64,000 nucleotides of DNA from Clostridia bacterium (GTDB lineage Bacteria; Bacillota; Clostridia; Lachnospirales; Anaerotignaceae). Below are positions 9,053 to 17,602 of this stretch, one piece after another. Position numbers and translations under genes: made by a program. The DNA is taken from contig JALFWW010000009.1 of the NCBI GenBank assembly GCA_022786605.1, forward strand, positions 62,001 through 126,000. The letters run 5' to 3'. The notes beneath the pieces are model-generated. The model saw only the letters and a list, made by a program, of their open reading frames with translations. It was not told where the DNA came from and searched no databases. Numbering within the stretch: position 1 is the first letter of the stretch; every line of letters begins with the position of its first letter.

Positions 9053-10660
9053 TCATTTCATCAAAGGATTTTTGATAACTCCTACTTTTACGTTTTTTGT
9101 GCCATTTTCATTTGGAATCATCTGTTTCACCACTGCATGTCCATTTGAAAACCTTTCTGCCTCATCAAACGTCGGAGAAATAACCATGTTTCCTTTCTCA
9201 TCGGCATAGCCGTATTTTCCTGTTTCTTTATCAAGCACAGCGGAAAGCCCTTCCGAAAGTCTTGACTGAAGTTCGTATGTTTCTCTGGAGATTTCTCCAT
9301 TTTTGTCATAGTATCGCTCAGTACCTTGGTATCCCTGCAGATAGTCGATTTCCAGCAAATCACTTTCTGGAAAATAGAAATAAGATAATGCATCTGTTGA
9401 TTCCAATAACTTTCTAACTTCTTTCCCACTTTTATCAATAACAATGATCTGCCGCTGATCTTTCGTAACGGCAAAAGCGGTGCCATTTTGGAAATCACTC
9501 ACAAAACCATACTGAGGTGGAATCAATTCTTCTCCCTGATGATTGATGAAACCTTCCCCTGAAATGGTCTGCACATGTGCCAGTCCTTCTTTGAAAGTAT
9601 CTGCGGAGCGATACTTTGGCTCAATGACCACATTCCCTTTTGTGTCAATGAAGCCATACTGCCCGATACCGGATTCACTCATGGATACTGGTGCCACTCC
9701 TTCTGAAAAATCTCTTGCCGAACCATACTGCATGGGAATCCGCAAATTCCCTTCTTTGTCTATATAACCATAACGATAGCCATTTCCCGTTTTTTCCCGA
9801 ACCAATGCCAATCCTTCGGCATAGGACCAAATCTGGTCATAGTCTGCGGAAAATAATTTGTTTCCTTTGGCATCTACTACATATGCCGGGCGTGCTTTCC
9901 CTTCATACTCATAGACACAGAAACGATCTTCTCCCAAATATCCAACATGATGCGCTGTTCCGGGCGCAAATGTGGCAAGCACTTTTCCTGTATTGTCAAA
10001 AATCGTCTGGTCATTTTCATTGCTGTAATTTTCCGCAATGAAATAGCCGTCACCTACATTCCAGATAAAATCATATGCTTCTGTCGGCTCCACCAGATAA
10101 ACAGGCTTCTGACCTTTCCCTGTGATTTCTGTCTTTGCCAATTCCTGATCTCTATTGACGACATATTCACCTACTTTGACGATAGCTTCACCTTTTTCAC
10201 TATCCCAGACAATGCTGTTCTCATCCATTTCATAATTGCAGCGTGTTAGGATTTTCTGCCAGTTTCGCAAGGGTACAAATAAACGACCATCTTTCACTTC
10301 CAGTTTGCCTGATACGTTTATATTGCCATATTCTACCTGTATCTTATTTTTCGGTACATCCAGCAGGATACGATATTCCCCCATAAATACTGTTGCTACC
10401 TGTTTTTCCCGATCCCATATGATCTGGGCATTTTCATCCACTGCCGTAAAAAATGTTCGCACCGGCAGCATCACATAACCGTCTTTCAGATAGATTTCTG
10501 TATCCAAAGTCTGCAAAACATCGTCTTTATAGAAATTCTTCGTTCCAACTTCCGCCCGATAAGTATGTGTCACCTGTTCCACTTCAGGCATATCCCCATA
10601 TACAGGTACTGTCCCCATCAGCATGGCACTGCTCAGTAAAATACAAAACCCTTTTTTCAT
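9053..10660 (-). CDS. Secreted WG-repeat protein with copper amine oxidase-like N-terminal domain (paralog 1)
   Basis: A 535-residue protein with the same architecture as its downstream neighbour: signal peptide (MKKGFCILLSSAMLMGTVPVYG), amine-oxidase-N-like domain (LKDGYVMLPVRTFF, DGRLFVPLRNWQKIL), then WG-type repeats (YGYIDKEGNLRIPMQYGS, YGFIDTKGNVVIEPKYRS, GEELIPPQYGFVSDF, YGYADEKGNMVISPTF). The first twelve codons are nearly identical in DNA to those of the neighbour, while the middle has diverged. It has a strong ribosome site (AAAAGGAGGGG) and a recognisable promoter at 10706-10733. It is the first gene of a likely three-gene unit ending at 6969. Confidence 0.82.
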   Translation of the reverse strand: MKKGFCILLSSAMLMGTVPVYGDMPEVEQVTHTYRAEVGTKNFYKDDVLQTLDTEIYLKDGYVMLPVRTFFTAVDENAQIIWDREKQVATVFMGEYRILLDVPKNKIQVEYGNINVSGKLEVKDGRLFVPLRNWQKILTRCNYEMDENSIVWDSEKGEAIVKVGEYVVNRDQELAKTEITGKGQKPVYLVEPTEAYDFIWNVGDGYFIAENYSNENDQTIFDNTGKVLATFAPGTAHHVGYLGEDRFCVYEYEGKARPAYVVDAKGNKLFSADYDQIWSYAEGLALVREKTGNGYRYGYIDKEGNLRIPMQYGSARDFSEGVAPVSMSESGIGQYGFIDTKGNVVIEPKYRSADTFKEGLAHVQTISGEGFINHQGEELIPPQYGFVSDFQNGTAFAVTKDQRQIIVIDKSGKEVRKLLESTDALSYFYFPESDLLEIDYLQGYQGTERYYDKNGEISRETYELQSRLSEGLSAVLDKETGKYGYADEKGNMVISPTFDEAERFSNGHAVVKQMIPNENGTKNVKVGVIKNPLMK

Positions 10661-10705
10661 ACATGCCCCTCCTTTTCCGTTCCTGTAAATTTATCTTTCA
10701 AAATC

Positions 10706-10733
10706 AGTATAACAGAAACATATATTTTGTCTG
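10706..10733 (-). promoter_or_regulatory. Promoter of the WG-repeat gene pair
   Basis: Read on the minus strand, CAGACA (10733-10728) is followed by a 16-bp spacer and TATACT (10711-10706), about 46 bp before the ATG at 10660. The same CAGACA -35 form appears before the lipoprotein gene at 54840. The rest of the 364-bp gene-free stretch 10661-11024 holds repeat copy B and nothing else that I recognise. Confidence 0.55.
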
Positions 10734-10815
10734 CTGTTTTAAGAAATTTGTATAGATTTTGATACAGAAGAGTAATAATTGTTATCTATTTGCAATAAAA
10801 AAGAATGGAGTTTTC

Positions 10816-10990
10816 GGGGCATCTTCATAAGAAAACAAAGAAAGCCGAAATCCTTATCATGATAAAGGATTCCGGCTTTCTTATGATATTAAGATTTTAT
10901 TGGATTTGTTTTCTTCTGAAGACAGCCGTCGCAATTCCCCTTAAGGAATCAAGGAAAAGAAAAACCAATGTTTTCTTAAGGGGAAGTTGC
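10816..10990 (+). repeat. Dispersed two-hairpin element, copy B
   Basis: About 175 bp. The outer arms CTTCATAAGAAAACA and TGTTTTCTTCTGAAG enclose an inner hairpin GCCGAAATCCTT/AAGGATTCCGGC. A second hairpin follows, from GCAATTCCCCTTAAG to CTTAAGGGGAAGTTGC. The element ends 35 bp before the stop codon of the minus-strand gene at 11025. An open frame crosses it (KTAVAIPLK...), but the frame is broken in copy D, so I do not call it coding. Confidence 0.85.
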
Positions 10991-11024
10991 TTTTGCTCCA
11001 TCCTTTTTGCTCCATATATTTTGT

Positions 11025-11693
11025 TCAAGCATACTGCTGGAACAATTTTGCCATCTGATACAAATAAACCAACTCCACAATAGCAATGAATACAGCCGCA
11101 ATGGCAAATGCCAAAATAAGAAGTGCCGCCAGAAAAAGCACAAACAGAGCTAACAGCGTACTTACAATCATACCAACAACGATAATGCAGTTCCATTTCC
11201 AAAGGATTTTCCATTTTTGAGAAAACTCTGGATCGAAATCCTGCAAAACAGCCACATGCCCATAAAATTCATAATATTTCGCTGCCAAACTTAAAGCGAT
11301 TGCCGGCACCCCAGTGAGCAGAACCAAAATCGGATGTTCAAAATGGATGATCTCTAACAAGATTGACAATACCACTGACGCAATGCTAAGCAGCCCTGCC
11401 AAACGGTATTTTTCTTCTACCCCTTTCATCTGCAGAAGAACCACGCCATATACAATCCCTACCACTACGGATAACATTGTACCGAAACGATAGACAGGCG
11501 AATCTTGACCCACAATACTTTCATTGCCCAAAATCCCAACAATGACAGTGGGAATGATCAGCCAGAACAAAATCCAGAGCCATTTTCCCAGAATTGCCGC
11601 ATGTTCTTTTTTGATAGCTTCCTGTTCAAAAGTATTTCCATCTTTTAAGATGTCCGGCATTTGTGTGATATTTTCATTTTGATTTTCTTCCAT
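11025..11693 (-). CDS. Polytopic membrane protein of unknown function
   Basis: A 222-residue protein with an acidic, Asn/Gln-rich N-terminus (about 35 residues) and about six membrane segments. The segments include LWILFWLIIPTVIVGILG, a central pair around residues 75-130, and a long hydrophobic C-terminal stretch ending in IVELVYLYQMAKLF. A soluble loop (AAKYYEFYGHVAVLQDFDPEFSQKW in part) sits near residue 150. The ATG at 11693 was chosen because AAAGGGGGAG lies 5-7 bases upstream. An in-frame ATG at 11709 lacks a ribosome site. I do not recognise the family. It could be a stress-response or peptide-resistance membrane protein, but nothing in the sequence decides it. Confidence 0.7.
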   Translation of the reverse strand: MEENQNENITQMPDILKDGNTFEQEAIKKEHAAILGKWLWILFWLIIPTVIVGILGNESIVGQDSPVYRFGTMLSVVVGIVYGVVLLQMKGVEEKYRLAGLLSIASVVLSILLEIIHFEHPILVLLTGVPAIALSLAAKYYEFYGHVAVLQDFDPEFSQKWKILWKWNCIIVVGMIVSTLLALFVLFLAALLILAFAIAAVFIAIVELVYLYQMAKLFQQYA

Positions 11694-11948
11694 AATGCTC
11701 CCCCTTTTCATCTATGCCTGTTCAAAATACAAATTCTTTCTGCTATTGTGTTTTTCAGACTCTTTCTTTTTTTCAGTCCCCCATTTTGTTGTTTTAATCT
11801 CATTCTACAATAGATTCTGCATTTTGTATATATCACACGTTTCTTTCCATACGTCCTTAAAAAAATAGTAATCTTTCGTTCTCCTACAGCTTACCTCATA
11901 AAAAAGCCAATTCCCTTTCAGAAAATATTCCTGATCAAATTCTGCCAA

Positions 11949-12003
11949 AAACAAGAAAGCCGAACTCTTTTACGGCTGCAAAGATTTCGGCTTTCTTTGT
12001 TTT
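11949..12003 (-). terminator. Terminator hairpin related to the dispersed element (half copy E)
   Basis: AAACAAGAAAGCCGAA and TTCGGCTTTCTTTGTTTTC form a long stem around CTCTTTTACGGCTGCAAAGA. On the minus strand it lies about 35 bp past the stop of the M56 gene and ends in a T-rich tract, so it can terminate that operon. The arms share the core of hairpin 1 of the dispersed repeats, but the second hairpin is missing. This is the only structure I see in the gene-free stretch 11694-12037. Confidence 0.65.
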
Positions 12004-12037
12004 CTCATGAAAAACCTCTGAATACTGTACTTTTCTT

Positions 12038-14584
12038 TTATGCCAGCAGTAAAAACTGCCGCAGTTCCTGCTGTAAATTCTCGCTTTTATGTCCCATATC
12101 ATAAATCACATAAGAAGTATCTGTCAGATTCATGTACTGGATCAAATTGTCATACAGCAGGCGTGTCATTTCTTCGCTGTCAAAGCCAATCATTTTCTGT
12201 GCCACTGTTTGATTGGGCGCCATTTCCTCGATGGAGGGAACATATCCACTGCCATCTTTTGCCCAATGGATTTCCTGCAGTTTCCATTCTCCCTGCTCTT
12301 TTACAAAATCCAAACGGGCAGGCACCCGTGAACCGCCTGCATGCAACAGACAATACCCTTGATTTCCCACACGGTTCATGCGGTATCTGTCATCGCCTAC
12401 GACGCAGCATACCTGCAATGTATCCTCTGTTTCTTCCATATCCAAAATCAGAGGCGCAAATACCACCAATTCATGTCCATTCAGAGCATCTTCTCTCTCA
12501 TAGACAGACAGTGCTTCATAAACCGCCTGCACTGCCTTTTCCTTGGAAGTCACACGGGAACGGGCCCCTTCCTTGGATAAAGACAGGTATTTAGCTTCGG
12601 GCATTTGGGCATAAGCCTGCTCCAATCCCTGATAAAAGGGAACCGCATACTGTGAATCCAACGCGCAATACATCTGATACCATTCTTCCGGTGTTTCATC
12701 AAAGCTTGATGCGTCCCGTCTATTTCCATAAGCCAACTCATCCGCCGCCAGCATAGTCACATAACTTTCCGTATCTGTACCGCCGGGCATCTGCATCAAG
12801 CAGTACACAAAGGCGTCATCTCCTAATTGCATAAGCTGCTCATAAGCATCTGACTGTCGCACCTGATCTGCCCATGGCGCAAAACCTCCCTGTAAAGGCA
12901 TCTCTGCGCTGATGGTCCGCACCAGTTCCATGGCTGTCTGCTGATTTTCCACCCAATTTTCACGCCCTGCCGTTTCCAGTGTTTCTGTAAAGGGGCAATT
13001 GAAAAGGGTATTCAATTCTTCCACAAACGCGGCAAAAGTATCAAAATCCGACGTAAAGGAACGAAGGTCTGTATCACCATAGTATTTTTCTGCCATCTGT
13101 CTGTCAAAATGGAAGGTCACACTTTCCGTTGTAGGGGTGTCGTGTATTTTATATTCCAGAAAGTCCGCGTTATCCACCAATGCCAAAAACAGATAGGCAT
13201 TCCGCTCCAGCTGTTCCGTATTAGAAAGCAAAGCCTGTTTTTCCGCTTCTGTGGCAGCGTCTGTGAACATCAAATGCTGTTTTGCACCAAAAGGACTGCC
13301 GTCATTTGTAAAAAGCTCCATACCTTCCACATGGGGTGTCAGACCATTGGGCAACGGCAGCAATCCCAAAATTTTTCCAACCTCAGACGCACCGCCGATA
13401 TAAGGTGTTCTGGCATCATACAATTCCCGTGTCAAATCCGTCTGCACAGCTTCTGCGGTCTGCTGGGATTCCACAGGGGTACAGCCTACAAAGCTAAAGA
13501 AGAACGCACCTGTTACACAGAATATGATTGGTATCATTTTTCCTTTTTTCTTTTGCTGCATATCCACAATCGCCTCCAATCTTTTTTCCAATGTTTCTCG
13601 ATTCTCCACAAAAGCTGTGGACAGCCTCGCTCTTTTCCGATTTCCTTCTTTAATACTGTGCAGGATTGCCATGCTGTATGCCCGGCGTTCCTGCAAATCC
13701 GCTCCTTCTACCACTTGGGCGTCACATTCTAACTCTGTGATCCATTCCAACTGGTCGATGAACCAATACATCAATGGATTGAACCAGTGCATCGCCTGTA
13801 TCACCAGAAAAAACCATCTGCCCAGCATATCACCATTATCACAGTGGTACAGCTCATGGCGCAGCACCCATTTCATTTCTTCCAAATCTCTATCTTGGGT
13901 ATCCACATAAATGGTCTTGCGGAATAATCCCACACAGATGGAACTGGGCAGACCACGATGGCAGTAAATCCGCGGTTTCCGAATCAAAATCGGCATTTCT
14001 TTATGTAACTGCTGATAGCATTCCAGCAATGCCGCATCGGTGATTTTTTCCCGTCCTTTGTGGAGATACCACTGTATCCGCCCATACTGCACCAGATGAA
14101 AGAGCAGAAACAGCGCCATCCCCACTGCCCATATCTGATACAATTCTGGAAACACTCGTTTTTCCGTTGTTGCTGTTGCCGCCGGTGTTTCCATGGCCTG
14201 CTGCTGGCTTTGCGGCTGTATTGCCGCAACTTCCCGCCCCTCAGCAGTATTTTCTTCTGACAACGCTGCGTCTATTGGAGTTTTTCCCGTCTGTACCATA
14301 CTTTCTGCCCTGCGTTCCTGTATCTGATGGGAAAACCATACATCCGGTCCAGGAAATTGCCAGTAAGCATCAGCTCCCTTCAATCCCATTGAAAAAAGCA
14401 GAAGCATCATTACTATTTTCATACCTCTGAGGTAGTATTTTACGCTGTACCGCCGCAGGAAAAAGGGACGCAGTGCCATCAAAAGTAAAATAATGATGAT
14501 CCATGGCAGTGTGATCTGCCAAACAACATCAAAATATCTGTGCAGCACCTCAGGTGCCCATTGTACAATGGTTTCCCACCACAT
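12038..14584 (-). CDS. BlaR1/MecR1-type M56 metallopeptidase sensor with a long extracytoplasmic C-terminal region
   Basis: About 848 residues. There are four membrane segments (about 22-44, 57-75, 150-170 and 350-370). The M56 zinc-peptidase motif HELYH is at about residue 245, with a downstream ELECDAQ acid. This is the layout of BlaR1/MecR1. After the last membrane segment the protein lacks a penicillin-binding domain. It has instead a DUF4825-like segment (about 390-560, starting DARTPYIGGASEVGKILG) and further extracytoplasmic domains to about 848. On signal binding, such proteases inactivate the partner BlaI-type repressor. The ATG at 14584 has GGAGG 9 bases upstream, and the GTG at 14590 is too close. 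It forms a two-gene operon with the repressor. The ligand is unknown. Confidence 0.85.
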   Translation of the reverse strand: MWWETIVQWAPEVLHRYFDVVWQITLPWIIIILLLMALRPFFLRRYSVKYYLRGMKIVMMLLLFSMGLKGADAYWQFPGPDVWFSHQIQERRAESMVQTGKTPIDAALSEENTAEGREVAAIQPQSQQQAMETPAATATTEKRVFPELYQIWAVGMALFLLFHLVQYGRIQWYLHKGREKITDAALLECYQQLHKEMPILIRKPRIYCHRGLPSSICVGLFRKTIYVDTQDRDLEEMKWVLRHELYHCDNGDMLGRWFFLVIQAMHWFNPLMYWFIDQLEWITELECDAQVVEGADLQERRAYSMAILHSIKEGNRKRARLSTAFVENRETLEKRLEAIVDMQQKKKGKMIPIIFCVTGAFFFSFVGCTPVESQQTAEAVQTDLTRELYDARTPYIGGASEVGKILGLLPLPNGLTPHVEGMELFTNDGSPFGAKQHLMFTDAATEAEKQALLSNTEQLERNAYLFLALVDNADFLEYKIHDTPTTESVTFHFDRQMAEKYYGDTDLRSFTSDFDTFAAFVEELNTLFNCPFTETLETAGRENWVENQQTAMELVRTISAEMPLQGGFAPWADQVRQSDAYEQLMQLGDDAFVYCLMQMPGGTDTESYVTMLAADELAYGNRRDASSFDETPEEWYQMYCALDSQYAVPFYQGLEQAYAQMPEAKYLSLSKEGARSRVTSKEKAVQAVYEALSVYEREDALNGHELVVFAPLILDMEETEDTLQVCCVVGDDRYRMNRVGNQGYCLLHAGGSRVPARLDFVKEQGEWKLQEIHWAKDGSGYVPSIEEMAPNQTVAQKMIGFDSEEMTRLLYDNLIQYMNLTDTSYVIYDMGHKSENLQQELRQFLLLA

Positions 14585-14586
14585 AC

Positions 14587-14961
14587 TCACGCACCTCCTG
14601 TTTTCTCCTCAATAAATTTCGCCAATTCGTCTAAATCTGTGTCAGAAATGGAGTGACTTTGGTACAAAGATGCTACCAGTTTTGTCAAAGAGTTGGCATT
14701 GACTTTCCGCAAAAATAAACGGTTCTCAAAAGCCAAATATTCATCTTCCTGGATAAGAATTTCATAATACCGATTTTTTCCTTCTTTATAACTGGAAAGA
14801 AATCCCCGGTCAATCAAACGATTGAGCAGTGTCTGAAGGGCTGACACATTCCATGGACGGCTTTCTTCCAGTTTTTCCTTGATTTCAGAGGTTGAGAGAA
14901 TTTTTCTTTCTTTCCAAATGGTCTGCATGATTTCCAGTTCCGTATCCGGCAGTTTTTGCAT
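14587..14961 (-). CDS. BlaI/MecI/CopY-family transcriptional repressor
   Basis: A 124-residue penicillinase-repressor family protein. The N-terminal winged helix (LPDTELEIMQTIWKE, then TSEIKEKLEE and WNVSALQTLLNRLIDRGFLSS, residues about 4-70) precedes a C-terminal dimerisation helix region ending LDELAKFIEEKTG. The motif NVSALQTLLNRL corresponds to the recognition helix and wing. The ATG at 14961 has GGAAGGGA 6 bases upstream, where the TTG at 14979 has none. It is immediately followed by the M56 sensor gene. Two TACA-N2-TGTA operators lie in its own promoter, indicating autoregulation. No beta-lactamase or PBP2a gene is nearby. Confidence 0.9.
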   Translation of the reverse strand: MQKLPDTELEIMQTIWKERKILSTSEIKEKLEESRPWNVSALQTLLNRLIDRGFLSSYKEGKNRYYEILIQEDEYLAFENRLFLRKVNANSLTKLVASLYQSHSISDTDLDELAKFIEEKTGGA

Positions 14962-14983
14962 ATAAATCCCTTCCTTCAATTCC

Positions 14984-15033
14984 TACACTTGTATGTTTTA
15001 CTATATCATACATTTGTAGGAATTGTATGTCAA
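14984..15033 (-). promoter_or_regulatory. Promoter and two BlaI/MecI-type operators of the repressor-sensor operon
   Basis: On the minus strand, TTGACA (15033-15028), a 17-bp spacer and TATGAT (15010-15005) form a near-consensus promoter. TACAAATGTA (15018-15009) overlaps the spacer and the -10 box. A second operator, TACAAGTGTA (14993-14984), lies just downstream, 25 bp away centre to centre. Both fit the TACA-N2-TGTA core recognised by BlaI/MecI proteins (family knowledge). Repressor binding would block polymerase directly. Confidence 0.85.
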
Positions 15034-15190
15034 GCCCTTCTGCACAACATGCACAAAAAATGGGGTTGCTTTCCTTTATGCTATGCCTGCATTTCTTCAG
15101 CACCTTCGTTGCTGCCGTTTTTCCGCCTTTCCTTTTGTCCGACATTTTCTTTCTTTGAGAGAGTTTTTTATACAAAGCCCAAGGCATCCC

Positions 15191-15218
15191 TTGACAAATC
15201 CGCCGTTTATGATATGCT
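15191..15218 (+). promoter_or_regulatory. asnA promoter
   Basis: TTGACA at 15191-15196 and TATGCT at 15213-15218 are separated by 16 bp, about 40 bp before the asnA ATG. The leader is too short for a T-box. A ribosome site (GGAG/GAGGGG) precedes the start. Confidence 0.65.
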
Positions 15219-15258
15219 GAATAGGTATGAAATATCATAGGAGAAATGAGGGGTTTTC

Positions 15259-16266
15259 ATGAGTAAAACATATATTCCCGCAGGCTATCAGTCTGTACTT
15301 ACTTTATATGAAACACAAAACGCAATCGGTCTGATCCACCAGACATTCGAAGAACATCTGTCTCAGACACTGAATCTGAAACGGGTATCCGCGCCTTTGT
15401 TTGTTGATCCTACCACAGGGCTGAACGATAATCTTAATGGTGTAGAACGTCCTGTAAGCTTTGAAGTGCCTGCTACTGGTGTAACTGCTGAGGTAGTACA
15501 CTCTCTGGCAAAATGGAAAAGAATGGCCCTTTACCGCTACGATTTCCGTCCTGGCAAAGGTCTGTATACCAATATGAATGCCATTCGCCGTGATGAAACC
15601 CTGGATAATCTCCATTCTATTTATGTTGACCAGTGGGATTGGGAAAAAGTCATCACACCGGAAAAACGCAACATTCAGGAATTGAAATTCACTGTACAGG
15701 GCATTGTGATCTGCATCTGCGACACACTGGAAGTGCTGAAGAAAAAATATCCTCGCATCAAAACAGAACTGTGCAGAGAAGTTACATTCATCACATCCCA
15801 GGAACTGGAAGACAAATATCCTGACCTGACACCGAAGGAAAGAGAAAATGCCATTGTAAAAGAATACAAAACTGTATTCATCATGCAGATCGGCGATGTA
15901 CTCCGTTCTGGTGAACGCCATGACGGTCGTGCGCCTGACTATGACGATTGGCAGCTCAACGGTGACCTGCTGTTCTACAACCCTATTTTGGACAACGCAC
16001 TGGAAATCTCCTCTATGGGTATCCGTGTAGACGCCGCATCTCTGGACAGACAGCTGACAAAAGCTGGCTGTGACGACAGACGTACCCTGACATATCACAA
16101 AATGCTGCTGGAAGGCAAACTGCCCTGCACCATCGGCGGCGGTATCGGTCAGTCCCGCCTGTGCATGCTGCTCTTAGGCAAAGCGCATATTGGCGAAGTA
16201 CAGTCCTCTATTTGGGATCAGGAAACCTTTGATGTCTGCGACGCAGCAGGTGTTACACTGCTGTAA
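15259..16266 (+). CDS. asnA: Aspartate-ammonia ligase (asparagine synthetase A)
   Basis: A 335-residue AsnA, the ammonia-dependent asparagine synthetase related to class II aminoacyl-tRNA synthetases. Characteristic segments are RVSAPLFVDPTTGLNDNLNGVERPVSF, LAKWKRMALYRYDF, GLYTNMNAIRRDE, IYVDQWDWEKVI, GRAPDYDDWQLNGDLLF and GGGIGQSRLCMLLLGK. It makes asparagine from aspartate, ammonia and ATP in the cytoplasm. It is a single gene with its own promoter, divergent from the BlaI operon. Length and motifs are normal. Confidence 0.97.
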   Translation: MSKTYIPAGYQSVLTLYETQNAIGLIHQTFEEHLSQTLNLKRVSAPLFVDPTTGLNDNLNGVERPVSFEVPATGVTAEVVHSLAKWKRMALYRYDFRPGKGLYTNMNAIRRDETLDNLHSIYVDQWDWEKVITPEKRNIQELKFTVQGIVICICDTLEVLKKKYPRIKTELCREVTFITSQELEDKYPDLTPKERENAIVKEYKTVFIMQIGDVLRSGERHDGRAPDYDDWQLNGDLLFYNPILDNALEISSMGIRVDAASLDRQLTKAGCDDRRTLTYHKMLLEGKLPCTIGGGIGQSRLCMLLLGKAHIGEVQSSIWDQETFDVCDAAGVTLL

Positions 16267-16313
16267 AACGATTCTTTCCGTAAAACAAAATGACACCGCC
16301 TTGCGGGTTGGTG

Positions 16314-16376
16314 CGTAAGAAAACAAATATAGCCGGAATCCTTGATGCACGAAGGGTTCCGGCTATGCTGTTTTGA
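16314..16376. terminator. Bidirectional terminator hairpin related to the dispersed element (half copy F)
   Basis: ATAGCCGGAATCCTT (from 16329) pairs with AAGGGTTCCGGCTAT around an 8-base loop. It is flanked by TAAGAAAACAAAT on the left and TGTTTTGAACA on the right, echoing the outer arms of the dispersed repeat. It lies between the converging asnA and glycosyltransferase genes. The second hairpin of the full element is absent. Confidence 0.65.
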
Positions 16377-16431
16377 ACAGATTTTTCCGCGGATTATTTA
16401 CTTGATAAAAAACTTGTTATAGGACAGTGCT

Positions 16432-17511
16432 TTACGCCTTTGGAACTTTGGCAAAATACGATCGATTATATGCCACCGCCCTGTCCTCTGGTTTGAATAC
16501 CGCTGCCATTTCATTATAGGAAACGGCTTTTTCTCTGCGTCCCAAACGGTCATAGCAGACACAAAGCTGGATACAAGGCAGATATCCATAACAATCCTCC
16601 CGGATAAAACCGCCGCCATTGACCCGTTTTTCCACACGCAAGGCTGTTTCGTACCAGAAAGCGGCTTCTCTCCACGCCTGTTTGTCGAAATAATATCGTC
16701 CCAGATCACAGCAGGTTTCTGCCCGAGGCAAATCCAACGTAAAGCTATAAAACAAAGCTTCCAGCTGCTCTTGAGGTTTTTGCAGATGCCCATAGCAGAT
16801 TGCCATCTGTCGACAAGCTTCCAGCTTGTTTTCCAGCCATGCCCCTTCCCTGCCCATAAACACCCGAAATTCGTCTATGGCTTCTCCATATCTTCCATGG
16901 TAATATAATTCTCTGGCATAATAAAATTGCTCTCTGGGGCTGAATACACAGCCTTCTGCACGCATCTTTTCATAAATCAGCAAATTACGGTCTGTATCAT
17001 AAGCTTTTTCCTTACGATGCTCCACATGAATATCTTCATGGAGGATATTTCCGTAAGGGGTAATAACTTCATGTACCCGTCCTTCCCACAAAGGACGTCT
17101 CGTGTTCTTTACAATCCGTTCCCGAAAATAAGAAAACGTAGGCTTTCCCCCTGCGTCAAAAGCCACATCATAAGGCATCATCACCACGTCTGCCTTCGTT
17201 TCCTCCAGTTTTTCTTTCAGCGCCACAATTTTTTTCTGTTCCGATTCCGTCACCACATCATCGGCATCCAGCCACATGCAATAGTCCTTTGTGGCTTTGG
17301 AAAAAGAAAAGTTTCTCGCCGCCGCAAAATCCGCGCACCACTGAAAATCACAGACCACATCTCCATACTTTTCCGCAATTTCTTTTGTCCTATCCGCAGA
17401 ACCTGTATCCACCACAATGATTTCATCAGCAAAGCCTTTGGCGCATTGCAGACAGCGTTCCAAAGTCAATTCTTCATCCTTTACAATCATACACAGGCTA
17501 ATGGTTGCCAT
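16432..17511 (-). CDS. Family 2 glycosyltransferase with C-terminal TPR-like helices
   Basis: A 359-residue protein. The N-terminal GT2 domain starts MATISLCMIVKDEE and has IIVVDTGSADRTKEIA, FAAARNFSF and the MWLDADDV (DxD-type) metal/nucleotide-sugar site near residue 88. After about residue 210 the chain is helical and repeat-like (CRQMAICYGHLQKPQEQLE, CYDRLGRREKA), resembling TPRs as found in the SunS/YdaM-like GT2-TPR group. Start at 17511 is set by GGAGGG 5 bases upstream. A longer open frame to 17625 runs toward repeat copy C and has no ribosome site. The acceptor is unknown. Protein or cell-surface glycosylation is plausible. Confidence 0.82.
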   Translation of the reverse strand: MATISLCMIVKDEELTLERCLQCAKGFADEIIVVDTGSADRTKEIAEKYGDVVCDFQWCADFAAARNFSFSKATKDYCMWLDADDVVTESEQKKIVALKEKLEETKADVVMMPYDVAFDAGGKPTFSYFRERIVKNTRRPLWEGRVHEVITPYGNILHEDIHVEHRKEKAYDTDRNLLIYEKMRAEGCVFSPREQFYYARELYYHGRYGEAIDEFRVFMGREGAWLENKLEACRQMAICYGHLQKPQEQLEALFYSFTLDLPRAETCCDLGRYYFDKQAWREAAFWYETALRVEKRVNGGGFIREDCYGYLPCIQLCVCYDRLGRREKAVSYNEMAAVFKPEDRAVAYNRSYFAKVPKA

Positions 17512-17602
17512 CCAATCCCTCCACAAACCAACCTGATTCATGTTATGCCGTTGGGACAGTAAATTTGCCTGTATCACCAATAAAAAAAGTGGGTATGGAT
17601 TA

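Noticed and set aside
10900..11010. Open frame KTAVAIPLK...VFLRG crossing repeat copies B and C, suggesting a small repeated gene
   Set aside because: Copy D has a one-base loss that breaks the frame and copy A has diverged. No ribosome site or conserved start exists, and the hairpin pairing explains the conservation.
15197..15258. T-box riboswitch in front of asnA
   Set aside because: The leader between promoter and start is only about 40 bases and has no T-box or specifier stem.
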